From: Mycobacterium sp. PS03-16
GTDB lineage: Bacteria > Actinomycetota > Actinomycetes > Mycobacteriales > Mycobacteriaceae
NCBI RefSeq assembly: GCF_004570325.1
Contig: NZ_SPQO01000021.1
Location: forward strand, 1-64,000
Reading direction: 5' to 3'
Length of the DNA: 64,000 nt
A program made the position numbers and the translations under genes. The notes beneath the pieces were generated by a model. The model searched no databases and was not told the origin of the DNA. It saw only the letters and a list, made by a program, of their open reading frames with translations. Below are positions 15,866 to 23,999 of the stretch, piece after piece. Position 1 is the first letter of the stretch. Every line of letters starts with the position of its first letter.

Positions 15866-16751
15866 ACTTGTCCGGGTTGGCGATGTCCCACACCGCGCAC
15901 ACCTTGCCGTCGCGCACGGTCAATGCGGTGACCCGCGGCATCATCGCCGGATAGCGTTCGCCGGCCGGGCGGCCCGGCGTCCAACTGCCGAGCTGGCCGT
16001 TGACCAACGCCGGCTGCCCGGCTTCCAGCCAGCCCGGTCCGTACCGGCGGGCCAGCCCGAACAGGAACCGGGCCACCTTCTCGGGCCCGTGGATGACGCG
16101 CGCGGCCGTGGGCGCCCGCCGGTTGCTGTCGCCGGTGAACGTGACGTCCGGATGGAGCAGGCGCACAACGGCTCCCATGTCACCGGCGGCCAGCGCGGCC
16201 ATCAGCGCGGCCACCACCTCGGCGTGGACGTCGTCGGCCACCGGCGGGGGCGCCGCGGCGACGGCCCGCCTGGCCCGGGAGGCCAACTGCCGGGCCGCGG
16301 CGGCGCTGACCCCGAGCACATCGGCGACCTCCCCGAACGGCACCCCGAACCCGTCGTGCAGGACGAACGCCACCCGCTGATCGGGGCCGAGCTTCTCGAG
16401 CACCACCATCGCGGCGAACCGGGCGTCGTCGGCGGCGACCACCGCGGCCAGCGGATCGGCGAAGTCGCCACCCAGGTCGGTCACCACCGGTTCGGGCAAC
16501 CACTCGCCGGTGTACGTCTCGCGCCGGTGCGCGGCCGAGCGCAGCCGGTCCAGGCTCAACCGGCTCACCACGGTGGTCAACCACGCTCGGAGATCGTTGA
16601 TCTCGGCGCGGCCATCACTGCCCTGCCACCGCAGCCAGGCGTCCTGCACCACGTCCTCGGCGTCGGTCAGGGTGCCGGTGAGCCGGTACGCCACGGTCAG
16701 CAGATGCGGTCGCAACGCCTCGAACTCGTCGACCCGCGTACTGGCGGTCAT
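15804..16751 (-). CDS. sigJ: ECF41-family RNA polymerase sigma factor SigJ
   Basis: This extracytoplasmic-function sigma factor of 315 residues has a fused SnoaL-like C-terminal domain. Region 2 is residues ~10-75 (LTDAEDVVQDAWLRW) and region 4 ~110-165 (GVPFGEVADVLGVSAAAARQLASRARR). The ECF41 signatures are WLPEP in the linker (84-88) and NPDKF near the end (292-296; the consensus is NPDKL). In ECF41 factors the C-terminal domain modulates activity in place of a separate anti-sigma factor, and none is seen here. Position next to the Rv3329-like gene and length match SigJ (Rv3328c). Confidence 0.92.
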   Translation of the reverse strand: MTASTRVDEFEALRPHLLTVAYRLTGTLTDAEDVVQDAWLRWQGSDGRAEINDLRAWLTTVVSRLSLDRLRSAAHRRETYTGEWLPEPVVTDLGGDFADPLAAVVAADDARFAAMVVLEKLGPDQRVAFVLHDGFGVPFGEVADVLGVSAAAARQLASRARRAVAAAPPPVADDVHAEVVAALMAALAAGDMGAVVRLLHPDVTFTGDSNRRAPTAARVIHGPEKVARFLFGLARRYGPGWLEAGQPALVNGQLGSWTPGRPAGERYPAMMPRVTALTVRDGKVCAVWDIANPDKFTGSPLRPDRPTAPGTRHRS

Positions 16752-16799
16752 GTCGGTCGAGTTTAGGCGGTGGGCGGGTCCACCACGCGCGTGCCGGCC

Positions 16800-17444
16800 T
16801 CAGCGGGGGTCGACCACGTCCATCTCCGCCGGCGAGGCACCCGCGATCGGCTGGGAGATGAAGCTGTGCGTGGTCAATGGGCCGCCGAACTGCTGCAGCA
16901 GCCCACCCTGATCGTTACGCCCGAGATCGATCGGCGCGAACCCCAGTTGCGAGACCAGTTCCGCCACCGCGGTGTTGGCGTCAGGGTCGTTGCCGGAGAC
17001 GAAGACCACCCGCCGTCCCCCACGCCCGTCGCCGGGGTCGCGGGCCAGGACCTTGGCCCACGTGTGGCCGAACGACTTGACCACCCGGGCGTTGACGGCC
17101 CATTCGGCCACCAGGTCCGACGAGGCACGGCCACCGAGGTCGGCCGGGGAGAAGTCGGTGTAGTCGATCGCGTTGGTGGCGTCGATGATGATGCGCCCGC
17201 CCCAGTCCGGCACGCCGGCGACCAGGGACTCGACCGCCTCGAAGGGCACCGCCAGCACGACGACGTCGGCGCGCAGAGCATCGGACACCTCGGTCGCGAC
17301 GACTTCAGGACCGATGTCCGCGGCCAGCGCGGCGACGGCATCGACACCGCGGGAGTTGGCCACGCCGACCGACAGACCGGCCCGCGCGAAGGCGCGCGCC
17401 ACGGCCGACCCGATGTTGCCCGACCCGATGATTGCGTACTTCAC
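16800..17444 (-). CDS. NADPH-dependent F420 reductase-like protein
   Basis: This Rossmann-fold protein has 214 residues. It starts MKYAIIGSGNIGSAVARAFARAG, the dinucleotide-binding motif of the NADP-oxidoreductase coenzyme F420-dependent (Fno-like) family. It continues with VVVLAVPFEAV, IIIDATNAIDY and a VVKSFGHTWAK segment. It may transfer hydride between NADPH and F420 or an unrelated substrate. The start GTG at 17444 follows AAGGGA. Confidence 0.82.
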   Translation of the reverse strand: MKYAIIGSGNIGSAVARAFARAGLSVGVANSRGVDAVAALAADIGPEVVATEVSDALRADVVVLAVPFEAVESLVAGVPDWGGRIIIDATNAIDYTDFSPADLGGRASSDLVAEWAVNARVVKSFGHTWAKVLARDPGDGRGGRRVVFVSGNDPDANTAVAELVSQLGFAPIDLGRNDQGGLLQQFGGPLTTHSFISQPIAGASPAEMDVVDPR

Positions 17445-17658
17445 GTGACGATCCCTTCTGTTCGGGGCGGCGCGACGTTGCCGACCGGACGCTGTAACGC
17501 CGGTACGAGCACGGCGCTTCCCGGGGCCGTCACGGCTACCGGCGCGGGGATCGTGAGCCGAGCGCTGCCTCCGCCTTCGGGGCGAATCCGATGTTTCAGC
17601 GCATCCGATCCGGAGAATCCCCCATCCATCGCAGCGTCGCGACGCCCGGAGGTGGCCC

Positions 17659-17946
17659 ATGGTCCGTACGTTCCTCGCCTCGATCGCCGTCATGGCCGCG
17701 ACCCTGGGGCTGGCGCCCCCGGCCGCCGCCGACGAAGCCGAGTACCTGAAGCTTCAGGATCGGCTGACGTTCCTGACCGCCGATCAGCTGCTCCGCGAGG
17801 GTCGCTGGGCCTGTCAGGCCGCCAAGAGCGGGCTGGGCTCGTCGACCATCGTGACGATGGTGCAGGATCGGCTCGAGTGGTCAGGCGCGTCGGTGGAGGC
17901 GGCGAACGACATCGTCGCCGGCGGCATCAACATCCTCGGCTGCTGA
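17659..17946 (+). CDS. DUF732-type small secreted protein
   Basis: This exported protein of 95 residues has a signal peptide (MVRTFLASIAVMAATLGLAPPAAADEAEY, cleavage near AAA-DEA). The compact domain is DUF732-like: DRLTFLTADQLLREGRWACQAAKSG, then a second Cys at the C-terminus (INILGC). DUF732 proteins are common in mycobacteria and their function is unknown. GGAGG precedes the ATG. The 214-bp gap upstream (17445-17658) holds no other feature I can support. Confidence 0.82.
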   Translation: MVRTFLASIAVMAATLGLAPPAAADEAEYLKLQDRLTFLTADQLLREGRWACQAAKSGLGSSTIVTMVQDRLEWSGASVEAANDIVAGGINILGC

Positions 17947-17950
17947 ACAC

Positions 17951-18020
17951 CGCTTCTTGCCGGAGTTGATGCGTCAATCCGCTAGCGCTTCTTGCCGGAG
18001 TTGATGCGTCAATCCGCTAG
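17951..18020. repeat. 35-bp tandem duplication at 3' end of the aldehyde dehydrogenase gene
   Basis: Two identical 35-bp copies lie head to tail (17951-17985 and 17986-18020), starting CGCTTCTTGCCGGAG and ending CCGCTAG. A further nine bases of the unit follow in the coding sequence. The downstream boundary coincides with the stop codon and final KKR codons of the minus-strand gene. A recent slippage duplication downstream of the gene is the simplest reading. Confidence 0.9.
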
Positions 18021-19507
18021 CGCTTCTTGAAGATGGTCCGGTGCCACTCCTTATCGGCCACCCCGGTGATGTCGCTCATCACGTGCTTGATGGTCAGGTA
18101 CTCCTCGAACGAGTAGTCGCTCATGTCCTTGCCGAAGCCCGACGCGCCGACCCCGCCGTGCGGCATCTCGCTGATGATCGGGATGTGGTCGTTGATCCAC
18201 ACGCACCCGGCGTTGATCTCGCGTGACGCCCGCTGCGCGCGATACACGTCGCGGGTCCACGCCGAGGCGGCCAGCCCGTATTCGGTGTCGTTGGCCTGAC
18301 GGATCGCGTCGTCGTCGTCGGTGAAGGAACGCACGGTCAGCACGGGCCCGAAGATCTCGTCGCGGTAGGCCTCGGAGCGCTCGTCGACGTCGGCGATCAG
18401 CGTGGGCCGGTAGAACGATCCGGGCAGGTCGGGGGCCGATCCGCCGGTGACGATCCGGCCGCCTTCACCCGGCGCACGGGCCACCATGTCGGCCACCTTC
18501 TCCCGGTGGGCCATGGAGATCAGCGGGCCGAGGTCGGTGTCCGGATCCTCGGGGTCGCCGACCACCACCTTGCCCATCACCTCGGCCACGCCGGCCACGA
18601 AGTCGTCGTACAGATCACGGGCGACGATGGCGCGGGTGGCAGCCGTGCAGTCCTGGCCGGAGTTGATCAGCGAACCGGCGACCGCGCCCTGGATCGCGGC
18701 GTCGAGGTCGGCGTCGTCGAACACCACGAACGGGGCCTTGCCGCCCAGCTCGAGCTGGGTGCGGTGGCCGTGCACCGCAGCCGCCGACATGACCTTGCGG
18801 CCCACCACCGTCGACCCGGTGAACGTCACCAGGTCCACCCCGGGGTGCCCGGCCAGCGCGGTGCCCACGTCCGCGCCGAATCCGGTGATGACGTTGAGCA
18901 CCCCCGGCGGCAGACCGGCCTCACCGGCGAGGCGCGCCAGCGTCAGCGTGGTGAGCGGGGTCAGTTCGCAGGGCTTGATGACGACGGTGCACCCGGCCGC
19001 CAACGCGGGCAGCACCTTCCACACCGCCATCTGCAGCGGGTAGTTCCACGGCGTGATCGTGGCGACGACGCCGATCGCCTCCCGCCGGATGCTCGAGGTG
19101 TGGTCACCGGAGTACTCACCGGTGGCCTTGCCCTCGAGGTGGCGGGCCGCGCCGGCGAAGAAGTCGATGTTGTCCACGCTGCCGGGCACGTCGAACTCGC
19201 GGGCCAGGCGCACCGGCTTCCCGGTCTGACTGACCTCCTCGGCGACCAGCGCCTCGGTGTGCTCATCGGCCAGCTTGGCCAGCTTCGCCAGCACGGCCGA
19301 GCGTTCGGCGGGCGTCGCGGTCGCCCATCCGGGCAGCGCGGCCCGCGCCGCGGCCACCGCCACGTCGACGTCGGCGTTCACCGCCCGCGCGTATTCGGTG
19401 ACGACCGCACCGGTCGCCGGGTTGACGATCCCGAAGACGCCGCCACCGGTCTGCACCGGGGCGCCGTCGATCCAACTGCTGGCCACTGAGTTCACGGTCG
19501 CGGTCAT
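18017..19507 (-). CDS. Gamma-aminobutyraldehyde dehydrogenase-like NAD(P)-aldehyde dehydrogenase
   Basis: This aldehyde dehydrogenase of 496 residues has TITPWNYPLQMAVWK, VTFTGSTVVGRK, catalytic Glu in LELGGKAP and nucleophilic Cys in SGQDCTAATR. The full length and the WINDHIPIISEMPHGG tail resemble PatD-type aminobutyraldehyde dehydrogenases, which oxidise 4-aminobutanal to GABA. It is divergent from an Lrp regulator and a class III aminotransferase. Together they suggest putrescine or another amine as substrate, by inference. Its last codons are partly included in a tandem duplication. Confidence 0.88.
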   Translation of the reverse strand: MTATVNSVASSWIDGAPVQTGGGVFGIVNPATGAVVTEYARAVNADVDVAVAAARAALPGWATATPAERSAVLAKLAKLADEHTEALVAEEVSQTGKPVRLAREFDVPGSVDNIDFFAGAARHLEGKATGEYSGDHTSSIRREAIGVVATITPWNYPLQMAVWKVLPALAAGCTVVIKPCELTPLTTLTLARLAGEAGLPPGVLNVITGFGADVGTALAGHPGVDLVTFTGSTVVGRKVMSAAAVHGHRTQLELGGKAPFVVFDDADLDAAIQGAVAGSLINSGQDCTAATRAIVARDLYDDFVAGVAEVMGKVVVGDPEDPDTDLGPLISMAHREKVADMVARAPGEGGRIVTGGSAPDLPGSFYRPTLIADVDERSEAYRDEIFGPVLTVRSFTDDDDAIRQANDTEYGLAASAWTRDVYRAQRASREINAGCVWINDHIPIISEMPHGGVGASGFGKDMSDYSFEEYLTIKHVMSDITGVADKEWHRTIFKKR

Positions 19508-19629
19508 GGCCCAACGCTATCGGACCGACCACACCGCTGCTACGTATTCCCTCGCTGTCACCCGGTCGAAACGATTGAATTCATAGATATGGTTGCTTGA
19601 TTCTGCGGATTCCGTGCACAATGCCAGGC

Positions 19630-20151
19630 ATGGCCAACCCAGAGGGTCAGCGCGACATCCAGCCCGTGTCGCTGCGCGTGGGCCAGCCGCGCGCAGGCGC
19701 ATTCTTTCAGCTCGACGAGTTGTCGAAGGCGATCATCGAGAAGCTGCAGCAGGACGGGCGGCGGTCGTACGCGGGCATCGGCAAGGCCGTCGGTCTGTCG
19801 GAGGCCGCGGTGCGCCAGCGGGTGCAGCGCATGGTCGACGCCGGCGTCATGCAGATCGTCGCGGTCACCGATCCGATGCAACTGGGCTTCGCCCGCCAGG
19901 CCATGATCGGCATCCGCTGCACCGGCGACACCACCAAGATCGCCGACAAGCTGGCCGCGATGCCGTCGGTGGACTACGTCGTGCTCACCGCCGGATCCTT
20001 CGACGCCATCGCCGAGGTGGTGTGCGAGGACGACGACGACCTCCTCGACCTGCTCAACACCAAGATCCGCGCACTGCCGGGAGTGATATCCACCGAGACC
20101 CTCGTATACCTCAAACTCGTTAAACAGCAATACAATTGGGGCACCCGATGA
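19630..20151 (+). CDS. Lrp/AsnC-family transcriptional regulator
   Basis: This 173-residue feast/famine regulator has an N-terminal helix-turn-helix (LDELSKAIIEKLQQDGRRSYAGIGKAVGLSEAAVRQRVQRM) and a C-terminal RAM ligand-binding domain. It probably senses an amino acid or amine and controls the divergent dehydrogenase and the downstream aminotransferase. An alternative ATG lies at 19621. Its stop codon overlaps the next start as ATGA. The AT-richer 120-bp divergent region (with a TGAATTCA dyad at 19576-19583) is a likely binding region. Confidence 0.9.
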   Translation: MANPEGQRDIQPVSLRVGQPRAGAFFQLDELSKAIIEKLQQDGRRSYAGIGKAVGLSEAAVRQRVQRMVDAGVMQIVAVTDPMQLGFARQAMIGIRCTGDTTKIADKLAAMPSVDYVVLTAGSFDAIAEVVCEDDDDLLDLLNTKIRALPGVISTETLVYLKLVKQQYNWGTR

Positions 20152-21536
20152 CAATCATCTCCGAAACCGATCAACCCGTAACCACCGATCTCGCCGCCAA
20201 GGCGAACCGCCACCTGTGGGGTCACTTCGCCCGCCACGGCGAGGGCATCACACCGCCGATCATCACGCGCGGCGAGGGCGTGCACATCTTCGACGACAAG
20301 GGCAAGCGCTACATCGACGGCCTGTCCGGGCTGTTCGTCGTGCAGGCCGGCCACGGCCGCAAGGAACTCGCCGAGGCGGCGGCCAAACAGGCCGAAACGC
20401 TGTCGTTCTTCCCGCTGTGGTCGTACGCGACGCCGCCGGCCATCGAACTGGCCGAACGCCTCGCGGGCTACACCCCCGGCGACCTCAACCGGGTCTTCTT
20501 CACCACCGGCGGCGGCGAGGCCGTCGAGAGCGCCTGGAAGCTGGCCAAGCAGTACTTCAAGCTGACCGGCAAACCCGGGAAGCACAAGGTGGTGTCGCGC
20601 TCGATCGCCTACCACGGCACCCCTCAGGGCGCGCTGGCCATCACCGGCATCCCGGCGTTCAAGGCGCCGTTCGAACCGCTGACGCCCGGCGGCTTCCGCG
20701 CACCCAACACCAACTTCTACCGCGCGCCCAAGCCGTACGACAACGACATCAAGGCGTTCGGCGAGTACTGCGCCGACCGGATCGCCGAGGCCATCGAGTT
20801 CGAGGGCCCCGACACCGTCGCCGCGGTGTTCCTCGAACCGGTGCAGAACGCCGGCGGCTGCTTCCCGCCCCCGCCGGGATACTTCGACCGGGTCCGCGAG
20901 ATCTGCGACGAGTACGACGTGCTGCTGGTCTCCGACGAGGTGATCTGCGCCTACGGTCGCATCGGATCGATGTTCGCGTGCAACGACTTCGGTTACACGC
21001 CCGACATCATCACCTGCGCCAAGGGCCTCACCTCCGGGTACTCCCCGATCGGCGCGATGATCGCCAGCGACCGGCTGTTCGAACCGTTCAACGACGGGAA
21101 GACCACCTTCGGCCACGGCTACACCTTCGGCGGCCATCCGGTATCGGCGGCTGTGGCGCTGGCCAACCTCGACATCTTCGAGCGCGAGGGCCTCAACGAC
21201 CGGGTCAAGGAGAACGCCCCGGCGTTCCGCGCGACGCTCGAGCAGCTCTACGACCTGCCGATCGTCGGCGACGTCCGCGGTGAGGGCTACTTCTACGGCA
21301 TCGAACTCGTCAAGGACAAGACCACCAAGGAGACGTTCGACGACGACGAGTCCGAACGCCTGCTGCGCGGGTTCCTCACCCCCGCCCTGTGGGACGCCGG
21401 GCTGTACTGCCGCGCCGACGACCGTGGCGACCCAGTCGTGCAGCTGGCCCCGCCGCTGATCAGCGGCCAGCAGGAGTTCGACGCGATCTACGACATCCTG
21501 CACAGCGTGCTGGGCGAAGCCAGCCGGCGGATGTGA
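20148..21536 (+). CDS. Class III (omega) PLP aminotransferase, Rv3329-like
   Basis: This fold-type I PLP transaminase has 462 residues. The PLP-phosphate region is FFTTGGGEAVESAWKLAK, the acidic motif LLVSDEVICAYGR, and the Schiff-base Lys lies in ITCAKGLTSGYSPIGA. It is the orthologue of Rv3329, beside sigJ and dacB1. Omega-transaminases act on putrescine, beta-alanine or GABA with pyruvate or 2-oxoglutarate. Partnering with an aminobutyraldehyde dehydrogenase favours a diamine. The ATG overlaps the Lrp stop codon. Confidence 0.9.
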   Translation: MTIISETDQPVTTDLAAKANRHLWGHFARHGEGITPPIITRGEGVHIFDDKGKRYIDGLSGLFVVQAGHGRKELAEAAAKQAETLSFFPLWSYATPPAIELAERLAGYTPGDLNRVFFTTGGGEAVESAWKLAKQYFKLTGKPGKHKVVSRSIAYHGTPQGALAITGIPAFKAPFEPLTPGGFRAPNTNFYRAPKPYDNDIKAFGEYCADRIAEAIEFEGPDTVAAVFLEPVQNAGGCFPPPPGYFDRVREICDEYDVLLVSDEVICAYGRIGSMFACNDFGYTPDIITCAKGLTSGYSPIGAMIASDRLFEPFNDGKTTFGHGYTFGGHPVSAAVALANLDIFEREGLNDRVKENAPAFRATLEQLYDLPIVGDVRGEGYFYGIELVKDKTTKETFDDDESERLLRGFLTPALWDAGLYCRADDRGDPVVQLAPPLISGQQEFDAIYDILHSVLGEASRRM

Positions 21537-21577
21537 TTCCGGCGGTTTCGTAGCGGGTCCGGCGTAGCGTCAGCGGT

Positions 21578-22597
21578 GTGCCGCCGCTGACGCCACGCCG
21601 CAAACCGCCGATCCACCCGGTCCGCTGGCAGCCGCCGCCCGTCGAACAGCTGGCGGCGCTGCCCGCACCGGACGTGACCGTCGTACCCGTGCCCGGCCAC
21701 GCCCCCGAAGACGTCGTCGTCGACGCGGGCGGGCGGCTGTGGACCGGCGTCGATGACGGGCGCATCCTGCGGCTGGACCCCGACGGCCGCAACGCCACCG
21801 TGGTCACGAACACCGGCGGACGGCCGCTGGGGCTGGCGGTGGCCGGCGACGGGAGGCTGCTGATCTGCGACAGCCCGCGCGGGCTGCTGGCGCTCGACCC
21901 GGAAACCGGCGCGCTGGAACCGCTCGTCGAGACGGTGCAGGGCCGGCATCTGCAGTTCTGCTCGAACGTCATCGAAACCGGGGACGGCACAATCTATTTC
22001 AGCGAGTCGACCAGCGCGTTCACCTATGAGCACTTCAAGGGTGCGGTGCTGGAGTCGCGGGGCCGGGGCAGCCTGTTCCGCCGCGATCGCGACGGCACCG
22101 TGACCACGCTGGCCGAGGGGCTGTACTTCACCAACGGCGTGACCGTCACCGCCGACGGCTCGGCGCTGGCGTTCGCCGAAACGCTGGGCCGCAGCCTGTC
22201 CAAGTACTGGCTGACCGGCCCGCAGGCCGGCACGATCACCCCGTTCGTGCAGCACCTGCCCGGCCACCCCGACAACATGTCCACCGGCGCCGACGGACGC
22301 ATCTGGGTGGCGATGGTGTCACCGCCGAATGCGACAGCCGAGTGGCTCGCCCCGCGGGCGCCGGTGCTGCGTCACCTGGTGTGGGCGCTCCCCGACCGCT
22401 TCGCCCCGCAGATCGCGCCGGAGGTGTGGGCGGTCGCATTCGCTCCGGACAGCGGCGAGGTCGTCGCGGGGCTGCGCACCACCCACCCGGACTTCGGCAT
22501 GGTCACCGGGTTGGTGGAATCGGGCGGACGGTTGTGGTTGGCCTGCATCGGATCGTCGGCGCTGGCGTCGGTCAGCCTCGACGACGTCGTGCTGTAG
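21578..22597 (+). CDS. SMP-30/gluconolactonase/strictosidine synthase-like beta-propeller
   Basis: This is a 339-residue beta-propeller protein starting at GTG 21578. Repeated blades are recognisable: PEDVVVDAGGRLWTGVDDGRI, PLGLAVAGDGRLLICDSPRGL, FCSNVIETGDGTIYFSEST and LYFTNGVTVTADGSALAFAET. The HPDNMSTGADGRIWVAMVSP region resembles the strictosidine synthase/paraoxonase-like group. Members hydrolyse lactones or esters with a Ca2+ ion; the substrate here is unknown. There is no signal peptide. A long hairpin follows the stop codon. Confidence 0.82.
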   Translation: MPPLTPRRKPPIHPVRWQPPPVEQLAALPAPDVTVVPVPGHAPEDVVVDAGGRLWTGVDDGRILRLDPDGRNATVVTNTGGRPLGLAVAGDGRLLICDSPRGLLALDPETGALEPLVETVQGRHLQFCSNVIETGDGTIYFSESTSAFTYEHFKGAVLESRGRGSLFRRDRDGTVTTLAEGLYFTNGVTVTADGSALAFAETLGRSLSKYWLTGPQAGTITPFVQHLPGHPDNMSTGADGRIWVAMVSPPNATAEWLAPRAPVLRHLVWALPDRFAPQIAPEVWAVAFAPDSGEVVAGLRTTHPDFGMVTGLVESGGRLWLACIGSSALASVSLDDVVL

Positions 22598-22612
22598 GTC
22601 CAGACCGACCCG

Positions 22613-22672
22613 GTTGACTCTGCGTCCGGATCGAGATTGCGGCCAGATCCGCGATCTGGATGCAGAGTCAAC
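22613..22672 (+). terminator. 21-bp hairpin terminator
   Basis: GTTGACTCTGC (22613-22623) pairs perfectly with 22662-22672. Pairing continues inward to 22633/22652 with two G-U pairs, about 21 pairs in all, around an 18-nt loop. It begins 15 bp after the SMP-30 gene stop and precedes dacB1, so it likely terminates the former. It contains TCTGCGTC. Confidence 0.7.
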
Positions 22673-22750
22673 GCCGCGTACGGCGCGCTCAGTCACATGT
22701 TTCACTTCAGTCACAGCGTGCCTCCCCCGGGCCACAGCGAAGATCACTTA

Positions 22751-23995
22751 ATGTGCGCGGTGATGGCGAGCACACGGACCCTCTCGACGCGCGCGGCCGC
22801 GCTGGTGATGGCGGCCGCGGTGCTGGTCGCTCCCGCACTCGTGGCGGCGCCGGTCGCCGGCGCCCAGCCCGCGGCAGGGCCCGCGGCATGCCCCTACAAG
22901 ACGACGACGCCGCCGGCCATCGACGCCTCCGAGGTGCCCAAGCCCGGCCAGGATCCCCCCGTCGCGCTGCCGGTGCCGGCCACCCCGCTGGGCGGCGACG
23001 CGCTCGGCGGGTGCGGCATCATCACCGCCCCCGGCGCCCCGCCGCCGCCCGGGGACGTCTCCGCCGAGGCGTGGCTGGTTGCCGACATGGACACCGGCGA
23101 CGTGATCGCCGCCCGCGATCCGCACGGCCGTCACCGGCCCGCCAGCGTGATCAAGGTGCTCACCGCGCTCGCGTCGCTCAAGGAACTCAACCTGGCCAAG
23201 GCCGTGCCGGGCACCGCCGAGGACGCCGCCGCCGAGGGCACCAGCGTCGGCGTCGACGTCGGCGGCCTCTACACGGTCAACGATCTGCTGCACGGCCTGC
23301 TCATGTACTCGGGCAACGACGCGGCCCACGCGCTGGCCCGCCAACTCGGCGGAATGGACACCGCGCTGCTCAAGCTCAACCAGCTCGCCGGCAAGCTCGG
23401 CGGCCGCGACACCCGGGTAGCCACCCCGTCGGGGCTCGACGGCCCCGGCATGAGCACGTCGGCCTACGACATCGCGCTGTTCTACCGGTACGCCTGGCGC
23501 AATCCGACGTTCGCCGAAATCGTCGCCACCCGCACCTATGACTTCCCGGGCCGCGACGGCAATCCGCCGTACCCGATCGAGAACGACGTGAAGCTGCTCT
23601 ACAACTATCCGGGTGCGCTCGGCGGTAAGACCGGGTTCACCGACGACGCCGGGCAGACCTTCGTCGGCGGCGCGGAACGCGACGGGCGGCGCCTGGTCGC
23701 GGTGCTGCTGCGCGGCACCCGCGTGCCGATCGCGCCGTGGGAGCAGGCGGCCCGCCTGCTGGACTACGGGTTCAGCCTGCCTGCGGGCACCGGCGTCGGC
23801 ACCTTGATCGAGCCCGACCCGTCGCTGGACCCGCAGCCGGAGGCGGTCGAGACCGATGCGGCCGCGCAGGCCGCCGCCGTGCTGCCGACGGCCGACGCGC
23901 TGCCGGTCCGGGTGGGTGTGGCAGTGATCGGCACGATCATCGTGCTGGCGCTCATCATGGCGGCGCGGTCGCTCAACCGGCGCCCGCAGCACTGA
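22751..23995 (+). CDS. dacB1: D-alanyl-D-alanine carboxypeptidase
   Basis: This penicillin-binding protein of the S11 (low-molecular-weight) class trims D-Ala from peptidoglycan stem peptides. The 414-residue precursor has a signal peptide (residues ~1-38), SxxK as SVIK (132-135), SxN as SGN (187-189) and KTG (293-295). It ends in a C-terminal membrane helix near 390-408 and a basic tail RSLNRRPQH, which would anchor it to the membrane. The place after the Rv3329-like aminotransferase matches Rv3330. The start is ATG 22751, or 22763 with four fewer residues. Confidence 0.93.
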   Translation: MCAVMASTRTLSTRAAALVMAAAVLVAPALVAAPVAGAQPAAGPAACPYKTTTPPAIDASEVPKPGQDPPVALPVPATPLGGDALGGCGIITAPGAPPPPGDVSAEAWLVADMDTGDVIAARDPHGRHRPASVIKVLTALASLKELNLAKAVPGTAEDAAAEGTSVGVDVGGLYTVNDLLHGLLMYSGNDAAHALARQLGGMDTALLKLNQLAGKLGGRDTRVATPSGLDGPGMSTSAYDIALFYRYAWRNPTFAEIVATRTYDFPGRDGNPPYPIENDVKLLYNYPGALGGKTGFTDDAGQTFVGGAERDGRRLVAVLLRGTRVPIAPWEQAARLLDYGFSLPAGTGVGTLIEPDPSLDPQPEAVETDAAAQAAAVLPTADALPVRVGVAVIGTIIVLALIMAARSLNRRPQH

Positions 23996-23999
23996 CCGG

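Noticed and set aside
17951..18029. Could the 35-bp repeats be a CRISPR array?
   Set aside because: There are only two copies with no spacer between them, and no cas genes nearby.
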